In this document: piece after piece, positions 41,610 to 50,167 of the stretch
Position numbering within the stretch: the first letter of the stretch is position 1
Layout: each line of letters starts with the position of its first letter
Origin: Acidobacteriota bacterium
GTDB lineage: Bacteria; Acidobacteriota; Vicinamibacteria; Vicinamibacterales; UBA8438
DNA length: 64,000 nucleotides
Reading direction: 5' to 3'
Assembly: GCA_011523845.1 (NCBI GenBank)
Contig: WTFV01000121.1
Location: 1-64,000, forward strand
The notes under the pieces: model-generated
The model's input: only the letters and a program-made list of their open reading frames with translations
The model's database searches: none
Told to the model about the DNA's origin: nothing
Program-made: the position numbers and the translations under genes

Positions 41610-44407
41610 GCTGGCGGCATCGCTCGCGGCGCGCCGACCTCGCCGAGGACGAGCTCGACGCCGAGTTGCGCGACCACGTCGAGCGGCAGATGGCCGACTA
41701 CGTTCGGTCCGGCATGTCCGCCCGGGAGGCGCGCCGGCGCGCGCGTCTGGAGTTCGGCGGGCTGGACCACGTGAAGGAGATGTGCCGCGACGTCCGCCGC
41801 ACGCGGTGGCTGGAGGACTTCGGGCGCGACCTGCGGCACGCCCTGCGGCGGCAGTTCAATGACCGTCGCTCGGCGGTCCCGGTGCTCGCCGTCGTCGCGC
41901 TGGCCATGGGCATCGGCGCGAGCACCGCCATGTTCGGCCTGCTGGACGCCGTCGTGCTGCAGCCCCTCCCGTTTCCGCAGGAGGAACGCCTTGCCGCCGG
42001 TTGGAAGACGAGCCGTACCGACCCGACACGCTTCATCGAGCTCTCGTATCCGGAGTTTCTGGCGTGGCAGGCGCAATCGACGAGCTTCGAGCGTCTCGCC
42101 GCCCTGCCGACCACCGTCTACGGGTACAGCTACGTCCTGACCGGCCGCGGCGACCCGGTCGCCATCGAGAGCGCACGCGTCACGAGCGAGTTCTTCGACG
42201 TGCTCGGCGTGCGGCCGATGCTCGGCCGCACCTTCGCGGCGACGGACGACCGTGAGGGAGCCCGGCCGACGGTAGTGCTGACCCACGGGTTCTGGATGAA
42301 CGTCCTCGGGGCGGACCCCAAAGCGATCGGAACCGGCCTGTCGCTGACGGGCGTCGACTTCACGGTGATCGGCGTTCTGCCGGCCGGGTTCGTTTTTCCG
42401 CAAGGCGTCGACGTCTTCACGGCGCTCGGCACACGACCCGGACTCGCGAACAACCGGACCGTGTTCCTGCAGGTGGTCGGGCGCCTGCGCCAGGGCGTGT
42501 CGCGTGGAGAGGCGGCCGCCGAGCTCGACGGAATCGTGTCGCGACTGCAGGCGCAGAGCCCGCGCCCCAACGCCGGGGATCAGACCGCGGCGCTCACGCC
42601 GCTGCGCGAGCACATCCTGGGAAACGGCCGGAACATCGCGGCGCTGCTGTTCGCCGGCGCGGTCGTTCTGCTGCTCGTCGCGGTGGTCAACCTGAGCGGG
42701 CTGCTGGCGACGCGCGCGGCCCGCCGCGGCGGCGAGGTGGCGCTGCGTCTGAGCCTGGGCGCCTCGACCCGTGATCTGCTCCGGCAGTTCGCGACCGAAG
42801 GCCTGGTTCTCACGACGACGGGGACCCTCGTCGGCATCGCGCTGGCGATCGCGATCCTGGACGCCGTGATTGCGCTCGCTCCGGATGGCATCGCCCGGAT
42901 CGCGTCCGCCTCTATCGACCTCCGATCACTCCTGTTTGCGGCAACGTGTCTCGTGGCGGTCACCCTCGGGATCGGGTGCGTCCCGTTGCTGATGGTCAGG
43001 AACTCGTCCATCGACGCGCTCCTGCGCCGCAGCACGGCCGGGATGGGCGGTACAAGTCGCACCAGGCGCGTCGGCAGCGCGCTCCTCGCCGTCGAGGTCA
43101 CCGGGACGGTCGTTTTGCTCCTCATCGCCGGCGCCCTCACCGTGAGCTTCCTCAACCTGCGCGGCGCCGACCTGGGTTTCGATCGCGAGGGCGTCCTGAC
43201 CGCCTTCGTGAACCCCAGCCGCGTGCGCTACCCGGACGCGGCGGCACGGCGCCGGTTCTTTCGGAACGTGATTGCGCGTCTGGAAGCGAACGCGGAGGTG
43301 GAAGCGGCAGGCGCGGCGCTGCTGAGACCGCTGGAGGGCGTGATCGGCTGGGACCTGCCCTACCGGCTTCCCGGCCAGGGCCCCGAGGGCGCGGCGGGCA
43401 ACTCCATCCTGAATCTCGAAGTCGTGACACCGACCTACTTCGAGGCCATCGGCACCCCGTTGCTGGCCGGCCGCGGTTTCTCCGAGACGGATGCCCTCAC
43501 CGTGGCCGGCACCCGGGCGGCCCGCGCCTCACAACCCGCCACGGGGTCCACGAACCGGCCCCGGCCCGGGGGCTCCACCGAGTCCACGGACGAGCGACTC
43601 CCGTCGGCAGCCGCCGGGGCTCCCGCCGAGCGCCAGCCATCGGACACCCTGGAGCCTGCGCCCGAGCGCTGGCCGCTGGTGGCGATCGTGAGCGAGAGCG
43701 TAGCTCGCGAGATGTACGGGTCCGTGCGGGAAGCGGTCGGCCGGCGGTTCATCGGCGGCCGCAACGCGCCGCGCTCGTATCGCATCGTCGGCGTGGTCGC
43801 CGACGGCCGGTACCGCCGGATGCAGGAAGTCAGCGGCGACGTGTTCCTTCCCTACACGCAGACCGCCATCCCGCTCCGGTACGTGGTGGTCCGCACGTCC
43901 GCGACCCCGGCCGCCGCGCGGGCGATTGTGCGCCGCGCGCTCGCCGAGGTGGATCCGGAACAGCCGATGAGCGCCGACCTCACCACGACGGAGCTCGTGG
44001 AAAGAGCGCTGTCGCGGGAGCGGTTCCAGAGTGCTCTGTTGCTCCCGTTCGGACTCGGGTCCGCGCTGCTCGCGGCGCTTGGCGTCTTCGGGATGGTGAG
44101 CGATACCGCAAACCGTAGACTGCGCGAGCTCGCGCTGCGCCAGGCGCTCGGGGCGAACCGGAGCCGCGTTCTCGCCGAACTGCTGCGCTCGACCCTGGCG
44201 TGCGTGCTGACCGGCCTCTGCATCGGCACACTCCTGGCCACCGCGACGGGCCGCACTCTGCACCTGGCCCTGTTCGAGACCGCCGTCGCGAACCCGTGGA
44301 TCGTCGCCGCCGTCTGTTTCCTGGTCCTCGGGGTCTCGCTCGTCGCCTGCATCGGCCCGGCGGCGCGCGTGGCACGGCTCGATATCGGCGCGGCGATGCG
44401 ACAGTGA
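41606..44407 (+). CDS. ADOP-family permease 2 of 3, with low-complexity insertion
   Basis: This 933-residue ADOP permease has the N-terminal AEDELDAELRDHVERQMADY domain, a first helix near 90-110 and an FtsX block around VVNLSGLLATRAARRGGEVA. The last block (GVFGMVSDTANRRLRELA) is more divergent than in its neighbours. In the second periplasmic core about 55 residues rich in Pro, Ser, Thr and Ala (DNA about 43505-43670) are inserted between RGFSETD and WPLVAIVSESVA; the other ADOP proteins have fewer than ten residues there. GTG 41606 overlaps the preceding stop. Confidence 0.92.
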   Translation: MSWRHRSRRADLAEDELDAELRDHVERQMADYVRSGMSAREARRRARLEFGGLDHVKEMCRDVRRTRWLEDFGRDLRHALRRQFNDRRSAVPVLAVVALAMGIGASTAMFGLLDAVVLQPLPFPQEERLAAGWKTSRTDPTRFIELSYPEFLAWQAQSTSFERLAALPTTVYGYSYVLTGRGDPVAIESARVTSEFFDVLGVRPMLGRTFAATDDREGARPTVVLTHGFWMNVLGADPKAIGTGLSLTGVDFTVIGVLPAGFVFPQGVDVFTALGTRPGLANNRTVFLQVVGRLRQGVSRGEAAAELDGIVSRLQAQSPRPNAGDQTAALTPLREHILGNGRNIAALLFAGAVVLLLVAVVNLSGLLATRAARRGGEVALRLSLGASTRDLLRQFATEGLVLTTTGTLVGIALAIAILDAVIALAPDGIARIASASIDLRSLLFAATCLVAVTLGIGCVPLLMVRNSSIDALLRRSTAGMGGTSRTRRVGSALLAVEVTGTVVLLLIAGALTVSFLNLRGADLGFDREGVLTAFVNPSRVRYPDAAARRRFFRNVIARLEANAEVEAAGAALLRPLEGVIGWDLPYRLPGQGPEGAAGNSILNLEVVTPTYFEAIGTPLLAGRGFSETDALTVAGTRAARASQPATGSTNRPRPGGSTESTDERLPSAAAGAPAERQPSDTLEPAPERWPLVAIVSESVAREMYGSVREAVGRRFIGGRNAPRSYRIVGVVADGRYRRMQEVSGDVFLPYTQTAIPLRYVVVRTSATPAAARAIVRRALAEVDPEQPMSADLTTTELVERALSRERFQSALLLPFGLGSALLAALGVFGMVSDTANRRLRELALRQALGANRSRVLAELLRSTLACVLTGLCIGTLLATATGRTLHLALFETAVANPWIVAAVCFLVLGVSLVACIGPAARVARLDIGAAMRQ

Positions 44408-44450
44408 CAGGACGACATCCGACTGCCAACGACGTCGGCGGAGGTGCGCG

Positions 44451-47078
44451 ATGAGCTGGTGGCAGCGTTTACTTCATCGAGACCGAACCGAATACGAGCT
44501 CGACGCCGAGCTGCGCGACCACATCGAGCGCCAGACGACCGACCATGTCCGGGCCGGGCTGTCTCCGCGGGAGGCCCGCCGGCGCGCGCGGCTCGAGTTC
44601 GGCGGTCTCGATCAGGTCAAGGAGACGTGCCGCGACGCCCGCGGCACGCGGTGGCTCGAGGAGACCTGGCATGACCAGCGGTTCGCGGTGCGACTCTTCG
44701 TCAGGGAACGCTGGTTCGCGGCGGCCGCGGTGCTTTCGCTCGGGCTCGGCATCGGACTCGCGAGCACGGCGTTCACCGTGTACAACGCCGTCCTTGTCCG
44801 CGGCCTGCCGGTCGACGACTCGCAGCGCATCATGGCCCTAGCCACGCGGGACGCCGCCGGCGGCGAGCAGGGCGTCTCCTATCTCGACTTCCAGGACTGG
44901 CGTGCCGCGGCCACGAGCTTCGAGGACATCGCGGCCTACAGCGAGCCGGCAATGAACGTCGGCGACCCGGACATGGCGACCGAGCGGTTCTTCGGCGCGC
45001 GCGTCACGGCAAACACGTTTCGCCTGCTCGGCGTCGAGCCGCTCCTCGGCCGCGACTTCTCGCCCGCTGACGATGGCGCCGGCGCACCGGCCGTGGTGAT
45101 GCTCGGGCACGGCATCTGGACGAACCGCTACGGCGCGGATCCGGAGGTGCTCGGCCGGGTCATCCGCGTCAACGATGCGCCCGCGACCGTCGTCGGCGTG
45201 ATGCCCGCCGGCTTCGAGTTTCCGCAGTGGGCCGAGCTGTGGCAGCCGCTTTCGGCGACGCCCGGACTGGCCGACCAGGCGCGCGACCAGCGGGTCTTCC
45301 GAGTCGTCGGCCGTCTCGCGGACCGGATGAGCGTCTCCCGGGCGCAAGCGGATCTCGACGCCGTGGCCGCCGCCCTCGCGGCAACCCATCCCGACACGAA
45401 CGAAGGACTTCAGCCGTGGGTCACCCCGTTCAACGAGCACTACAACGGCACGCTCCGACCGGTCGTGACGGCGCTGCTGGCCGCTGCCGGCGTCGTGCTG
45501 CTCGTCGCCTGCGCAAACGGCGCCAATCTGCTCCTGGCGCGCGCCGGACGCCGGTCGCGGGAGGTCGGCATGCGGGTGTCGCTGGGCGCAACGCGAGCGC
45601 GGATCGTGCGCCAACTGCTCGTCGAGTGCCTCCTGCTCGCCGGTCTGGCCGGGGCGCTCGGCCTGGGACTCGCCGTCCTGTGCGCGCGCCTGCTGTCGAT
45701 GGGGTTCGAGCCGTTGACGGCCCCGTACTGGATCGACTTCGGCCTCGACGGCCGCGTGCTGGCATTCGTGATCGTGACTTGCCTGTCGACCGCCGTAATC
45801 TTCGGACTGGCGCCGGCCCTGCACACGTCGAAGGCGAACCTGCGAGACCTCGTCACCGGGGCCGGGCGCATCGGGACCGCCGGACGTCGGCCGCACCGCT
45901 GGATGGGATTGCTGGTGACCGCGGAGCTGGCGCTGACGCTGGTCCTGCTGGCGGGCGCGGGCCTGATGGCACGCAGTCTGCTGACCGTCGCACTCGCCAA
46001 CCGCGTCATCGATACGGCGGACGTGACGACCATCCAGCTCTTCCTTCCGGAAGACCGCTACCCGACGGCCGGGCAGCGCGTGGAGTTCTTCCGCGCGCTC
46101 GGAGAGCAGGCTGCGGCGGATCCAACGATCGGATCCGCGACGCACGCCGGCGCCATCCCGTTCGCACCCGTCGCCGCATCCCGCACGCTTGCTATCGACG
46201 GCCGGCCCGCATCCGACGGCGACACACCGCCGACCGCGGGCGTCATCACCGTTGCGGACGACTACTTCGAGGCGCTGGGCCTCCCCCTGCAGCGGGGCCG
46301 CGCGTTCACCGACCGCGACGGCGCCCCGGGCAACGACAACGTCGTCATCAACCGGCGCCTGGCGGACATGTTCTTTGCGAACGAGGATCCGCTCGGGCGG
46401 CGGATTCGCCTGGCGGCGCGCGACGAGCCGGACGAGGAGTCCGCCTGGCTCACCATCGTCGGCGTCTCGCCCACGGTGCGGCAGACGATGTCGGGCCCGC
46501 CCCGTCCGGTCGCCTATGTCCCGTATCGCGGGGAACCGATCCCGTTCCAGCACCTGCTGGTGCGCGGCGCGGGCGGCACGGATGCAGCAGGCGCAGTGCG
46601 ACGGATCGTGCACGAGCTCGACCCGAATCTGCCGATCGCCCGTGTGTGGACACTCGACGGCGTGCTCGCCCAGACTGGCTTCATCCCGCACCTGATCGGG
46701 TCGCTGCTGGGCGCCTTCGCCTGGGTCGCGCTGGTTCTGTCGGCTGTCGGCCTGTACGGCGTAACGGCGTACGCCGTGACCCGGCGCACACAGGAGATCG
46801 GCGTACGGATGGCGTTGGGGGCCCGAGCGGGTCAGGTCGGCTGGATGGTGTTACGGCGCGGCCTCGCTCAACTGGGCCTGGGACTCGCCATCGGCATCTG
46901 GGGTGCGCTCACGGTCGGTAGGCTGTTCGAGAGCTGGCTCGTCGACACGCCGCCCGCCGATCCGGCCACACAGGCGTCCGTCGCGGCCCTGCTCGGCGGT
47001 GTGGCGGTCGTCGCGTGCCTCCTGCCGGCGCGACGCGCGGCACGGCTCGATCCGATGGTCGCGCTGCGCCACGAGTAG
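44451..47078 (+). CDS. ADOP-family permease 3 of 3
   Basis: This 875-residue ADOP permease has MSWWQRLLHRDRTEYELDAE at the start and ARRRARLEFGGLDQVKETCR next. Two MacB-type cores and FtsX blocks follow (LVACANGANLLLARAGRRSR; VGLYGVTAYAVTRRTQEIG), and it ends DPMVALRHE. Its start is 43 bases after permease 2. It is closest in sequence to permease 1 and to the one at 6088. It is the last gene of the PadR-controlled operon; downstream is a convergent antitoxin remnant. Confidence 0.93.
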   Translation: MSWWQRLLHRDRTEYELDAELRDHIERQTTDHVRAGLSPREARRRARLEFGGLDQVKETCRDARGTRWLEETWHDQRFAVRLFVRERWFAAAAVLSLGLGIGLASTAFTVYNAVLVRGLPVDDSQRIMALATRDAAGGEQGVSYLDFQDWRAAATSFEDIAAYSEPAMNVGDPDMATERFFGARVTANTFRLLGVEPLLGRDFSPADDGAGAPAVVMLGHGIWTNRYGADPEVLGRVIRVNDAPATVVGVMPAGFEFPQWAELWQPLSATPGLADQARDQRVFRVVGRLADRMSVSRAQADLDAVAAALAATHPDTNEGLQPWVTPFNEHYNGTLRPVVTALLAAAGVVLLVACANGANLLLARAGRRSREVGMRVSLGATRARIVRQLLVECLLLAGLAGALGLGLAVLCARLLSMGFEPLTAPYWIDFGLDGRVLAFVIVTCLSTAVIFGLAPALHTSKANLRDLVTGAGRIGTAGRRPHRWMGLLVTAELALTLVLLAGAGLMARSLLTVALANRVIDTADVTTIQLFLPEDRYPTAGQRVEFFRALGEQAAADPTIGSATHAGAIPFAPVAASRTLAIDGRPASDGDTPPTAGVITVADDYFEALGLPLQRGRAFTDRDGAPGNDNVVINRRLADMFFANEDPLGRRIRLAARDEPDEESAWLTIVGVSPTVRQTMSGPPRPVAYVPYRGEPIPFQHLLVRGAGGTDAAGAVRRIVHELDPNLPIARVWTLDGVLAQTGFIPHLIGSLLGAFAWVALVLSAVGLYGVTAYAVTRRTQEIGVRMALGARAGQVGWMVLRRGLAQLGLGLAIGIWGALTVGRLFESWLVDTPPADPATQASVAALLGGVAVVACLLPARRAARLDPMVALRHE

Positions 47079-47171
47079 CGGAAGCACGGTCGACACGACC
47101 GGCCCAGGAGAGTCCGAGTGCTCGGGGTCATGCGGACGTGAAGACCCGGCGTGCCGACCGAGCGATGGGAA

Positions 47172-47438
47172 TCAGTCGATTCCCTCGAACGCCATCAATA
47201 GCGCCGGCCCTCCTCGATCATCTGTCGAATAGACAATCCACCCAGGCTGTGCGCCTTCTGGAACTCCTTCAGGCCGTCGATCGCAGCGCGGATCCTGTCG
47301 GTGTCGCGTGGTCGGAAAAGGAATCAACTCGGCCACGGGCCGGTTGTGCCTGGTGATCACGAACCGTTCACCCTGGCTTACACGCTCGAGCAGCCGCGGC
47401 AGATGCGTCTCTGCGTCGAATGCGCCCACTTCGGTCAC
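47172..47438 (-). pseudogene. Phd/YefM-type antitoxin, frameshifted
   Basis: Residues 1-42 are a normal Phd/YefM domain (VGAFDAETHLPRLLERVSQG, RFVITRHNRPVAELIPF). After that the frame changes near 47311-47325. The lost C-terminal part is visible in another frame as AIDGLKEFQKAHSLGGLSIR and ends RQMIEEGRRY at about 47195. No toxin gene follows. It is a decayed antitoxin whose partner has been removed. Confidence 0.7.
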
Positions 47439-47452
47439 TTGTCTACCTCAGC

Positions 47453-48919
47453 TCACAGCGGCGGTGTGCGCCCGTGCCAGTCGGTCGCCTGCTCGTAGGC
47501 GTGCGCAAGGGCGAGCACGTCGACTTCGCCCAGGGCGCGGCCGCAGATCTGCAACCCGATGGGCAGCCCTTCCCGGCTGAATCCGCAGGGGACGGTGATC
47601 GCGGGAATCCCGTAGCTGTTGAAGGGCGCCGTGTTGCGAATCAGGATCCGGGTCGCTTCCAGGGGCGATTCGCGGGCCGCCTCGATCTCGACCGGGAGTA
47701 TCGGCAACGTCGGCGTCACCAGCAGGTCGACGTCGTCGAACACGCGCGCGATCGCCTTTCTCACCAGCTTCAACTGGTACAGCGCTTCGGCGTATTCCGT
47801 GGCGGGCACCTCGGCGCCGGTCTCGATGCGCGCCAGCGTGCTCTCCTCGTACAGCTCCCGGCTCTCGGCGAGCAGATCGGCGTGGTACGCGTAGGCCTCG
47901 ACCCCAACGGGACGAGCCTGCGGCAGGGCAGGCAGCTCCACGTCCTGCGTGCTCGCGGTCAGGTCGCCCAGGACGCCGAGCGCCCCATCGACCGCCGCCG
48001 CGACCTGCGCGTCCAGGTCGTCGTAGAACGTGCGGGGCACGCCCAGGCGTAGCGACGACGTGCGGCGCAGCAGCGCGCCCGCGTAGTCGGGCACCTCCGC
48101 GCGGATGCTGGCGATGCCGCGCGGGTCGTACCCGGCCAGCGCCTGCAGCAGGAGCGCGGTATCGGCCACCGTCCGACACATCGGGCCCACGTGATCGAGC
48201 GACACGCTGAGCGGAATGATGCCGCGAATGCTCGCCAACCCGTAGGTCGGCTTCAGACCGGCGATGCCGCAGTGGGCGGCCGGAATGCGCACCGATCCGC
48301 CGGTATCGGTCCCCAGCGCGCCGGCGCACAGTCGCGCGGCGACCGCCGCACCGGACCCGCCGGACGACCCGCCGGGGATGCGCTCGGTGTCCCACGGATT
48401 GCGCACGGGGCCGGTGTGCGTGAACGCCGACGTCCCGCCGTAGGCGAACTCGTGCATGTTGAGCTTGCCCACGATGACGGCGCCGGCCGCCTCGAGCCGC
48501 GTCACCACCTCGGCGTCCTCGTCCGGCACGCGGTCCGCGTACATCGCGCTCGCGGCGGTGGTCAGCACGCCCGCCGTGTCGATGTTGTCCTTCAGCGCGA
48601 TCGGAATGCCGTGCAGCGGGCCGCGCCACTGCCCGCGGGCGAGCTCCGCTTCCAGTTCCCTCGCCCGTGCCGCGGCGCGTTCGCCGGTCACGGTGACGAA
48701 AGCGTTGAGGCGGGCGTCGAAGCGGCCGATGCGCTCCAGGTACGCCTCCACCAGTTCCAGCGGCGAGAGCGTGCCGGAACGAATCAGCCGTTGCGCCTCG
48801 GCAATGCTCAGCGCCGTCGGATCGGCGGCCTGCGCGAACGCGGCACCGCTCAACGCGTACGCGGCGGCGCCGAGCGCGCCCGTGGCCAGGAACTCGCGTC
48901 GATCGAGGGCTCTTGCCAT
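47453..48919 (-). CDS. amidase-signature hydrolase with Tat signal
   Basis: This 488-residue amidase-signature family enzyme has the Ser-cisSer-Lys triad: Lys110 in ALKDNIDTAG, Ser185/186 in IPGGSSGGSGAAV and Ser209 in GTDTGGSVRIPA. The N-terminus has a twin-arginine-like signal (LDRREFLATGALGAAAYAL), so export to the periplasm is likely. Relatives include GatA and secreted amidases; this is not GatA because of the signal and context. ATG 48919 is the natural start. The natural amide substrate is unknown. Confidence 0.9.
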   Translation of the reverse strand: MARALDRREFLATGALGAAAYALSGAAFAQAADPTALSIAEAQRLIRSGTLSPLELVEAYLERIGRFDARLNAFVTVTGERAAARARELEAELARGQWRGPLHGIPIALKDNIDTAGVLTTAASAMYADRVPDEDAEVVTRLEAAGAVIVGKLNMHEFAYGGTSAFTHTGPVRNPWDTERIPGGSSGGSGAAVAARLCAGALGTDTGGSVRIPAAHCGIAGLKPTYGLASIRGIIPLSVSLDHVGPMCRTVADTALLLQALAGYDPRGIASIRAEVPDYAGALLRRTSSLRLGVPRTFYDDLDAQVAAAVDGALGVLGDLTASTQDVELPALPQARPVGVEAYAYHADLLAESRELYEESTLARIETGAEVPATEYAEALYQLKLVRKAIARVFDDVDLLVTPTLPILPVEIEAARESPLEATRILIRNTAPFNSYGIPAITVPCGFSREGLPIGLQICGRALGEVDVLALAHAYEQATDWHGRTPPL

Positions 48920-49069
48920 GTCACTTCCTCTTTCGTACTACGCCATGCCCAGAAGTCTGCTTCGGTGCGGCGCCGTTCGGCACCGGCGACCCTCCGGCTC
49001 ACGTGGAACGGACGCCGTGACTCCGATTATAGAAGTGACGCCAAGCGGATTCCGATCGCCTCCTTCTAC

Positions 49070-49165
49070 CCGCGCAAAGGCCGCAGCTCGGTCGCCAGCC
49101 GTCCCGCAGACAGGGCCTGAAACGGGGCGCGAGCCGTAGAGCCGTTCCCCCGCGGACGACATCGA
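49070..49165 (-). pseudogene. C-terminal remnant of a DUF4143 ATPase gene
   Basis: DNA here matches the 3' end of the intact ATPase gene at about 50176-50262. Common stretches include GGCCGCAGCTCGGTCGCCAG, ACGGGGCGCGAG and CGTTCCCCCGC. Translations show ERLDVV and RLATELRPLRG in different frames. The two copies are direct repeats on either side of the MntA-HepT gene. The rest of 48920-49180 holds nothing else I can support. Confidence 0.6.
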
Positions 49166-49180
49166 GCCGCTCGCGCCCAC

Positions 49181-50026
49181 TCAGGCATCCGGCAACAGCT
49201 TCGCGACCGCTCGGGCGAAGTCTTCCAGGTCGCCGAGATCGCTCTCGATGGAATCGTACGAACGGCCGTGGTCGAGGTCGAGATACGCATGGGCCAGCAC
49301 GTTGCGAAAGCCGACCCAGGCGGCCACGCGATCGGTCAGGGCGTCATCGACGACGCCCTCCTCCGCAAGCACCGCAATCGCATCCCGGTAGGTGGACGGC
49401 TGCCGGTACCCCTCGTCGGCGATGATGTGGTGCGCGATGTCGATCACGCACTCGCACGCCAGGTGCAGGAGCCGCTCGGCCAGGTGGTGCAGACCGGACT
49501 CGCGCACGAACTCGTCGCGTGAACGCTTCGCGAACGGGCGCAGATCAGCCAGATAGCCCTCGAGCGCGTTCAAGCGAGTCGAGAGCACGTCCCGATCGAC
49601 CACCGATCCCCCCGCCGCGAGTCGCCGGGCCTGGGCGTTCCGGAGCATGCGGCGATAGGGCTCGCGGTCGCCGTGCTCCCGCATCGTCCGCACACGCCAC
49701 GCTCGCCAGTCCGCCGGGTTGCGCTGCATCACCAGCCGGCCGTGCTCGAAGATGCGCTGTCGCAGCAGCTCGGGCGCCTCGTCGACGAGCACGACGTCGA
49801 CGCGGCCGCCCGGCGCGAGACCGGCCAGCGCGGCGGCGACGCGCGACACCAGCCTGCGACGGCACGCAGGGTCGGCCTTCGTCGGCAGAACGGCGACGTC
49901 CAGATCGCTGTCCGGGCGAGCCCGATTGGTCGCGTGCGAACCGAACAACGCTACCGTACCCACCCCGTCGACGACCGCGACGGCCTGTGCGATCCGCGCC
50001 TCCAGGCCTCCGGCTGACGTCTCCAT
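49181..50026 (-). CDS. single-chain MntA-HepT (nucleotidyltransferase-HEPN) protein
   Basis: This 281-residue protein fuses two parts normally encoded as separate genes of a type VII toxin-antitoxin system. Residues 1-105 are a minimal nucleotidyltransferase with the MntA motif GSx10DxD (Gly29-Ser30, Asp41, Asp43) and a third acid in GGRVDVVLVDE. Residues 145-281 are a HEPN/HepT domain with Rx4HxY (Arg241, His246, Tyr248 in RNVLAHAY). In the known two-protein system MntA AMPylates the Tyr of HepT to silence its RNase. Here this could happen within one chain. It is flanked by gene remnants and by direct repeats of the neighbouring ATPase gene. Confidence 0.85.
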   Translation of the reverse strand: METSAGGLEARIAQAVAVVDGVGTVALFGSHATNRARPDSDLDVAVLPTKADPACRRRLVSRVAAALAGLAPGGRVDVVLVDEAPELLRQRIFEHGRLVMQRNPADWRAWRVRTMREHGDREPYRRMLRNAQARRLAAGGSVVDRDVLSTRLNALEGYLADLRPFAKRSRDEFVRESGLHHLAERLLHLACECVIDIAHHIIADEGYRQPSTYRDAIAVLAEEGVVDDALTDRVAAWVGFRNVLAHAYLDLDHGRSYDSIESDLGDLEDFARAVAKLLPDA

Positions 50027-50061
50027 ACGCTCCGTTATCGTATCCGACCGACTGCCCCCTC

Positions 50062-50167
50062 GACGGCCGCCCCCGGCTGTCGCCGCGCATCCGCCAGTGG
50101 CCGGGCGACTCCCGCGGGCGCCGGGAGGGCGACACCCGCGTGGTGGACACCGTCGACTTCAACGCCT
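50062..50167 (+). pseudogene. fragment of the 62756-type secreted protein family
   Basis: The plus-strand translation RLSPRIRQWPGDSRGRREGD followed by TRVVDTVDFNAF matches the segment SPRIRQWHGDSVGRWDGDTL of the gene at 62756-63832. Only about 35 codons remain. They lie between the MntA-HepT gene and the DUF4143 ATPase stop. Confidence 0.6.
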
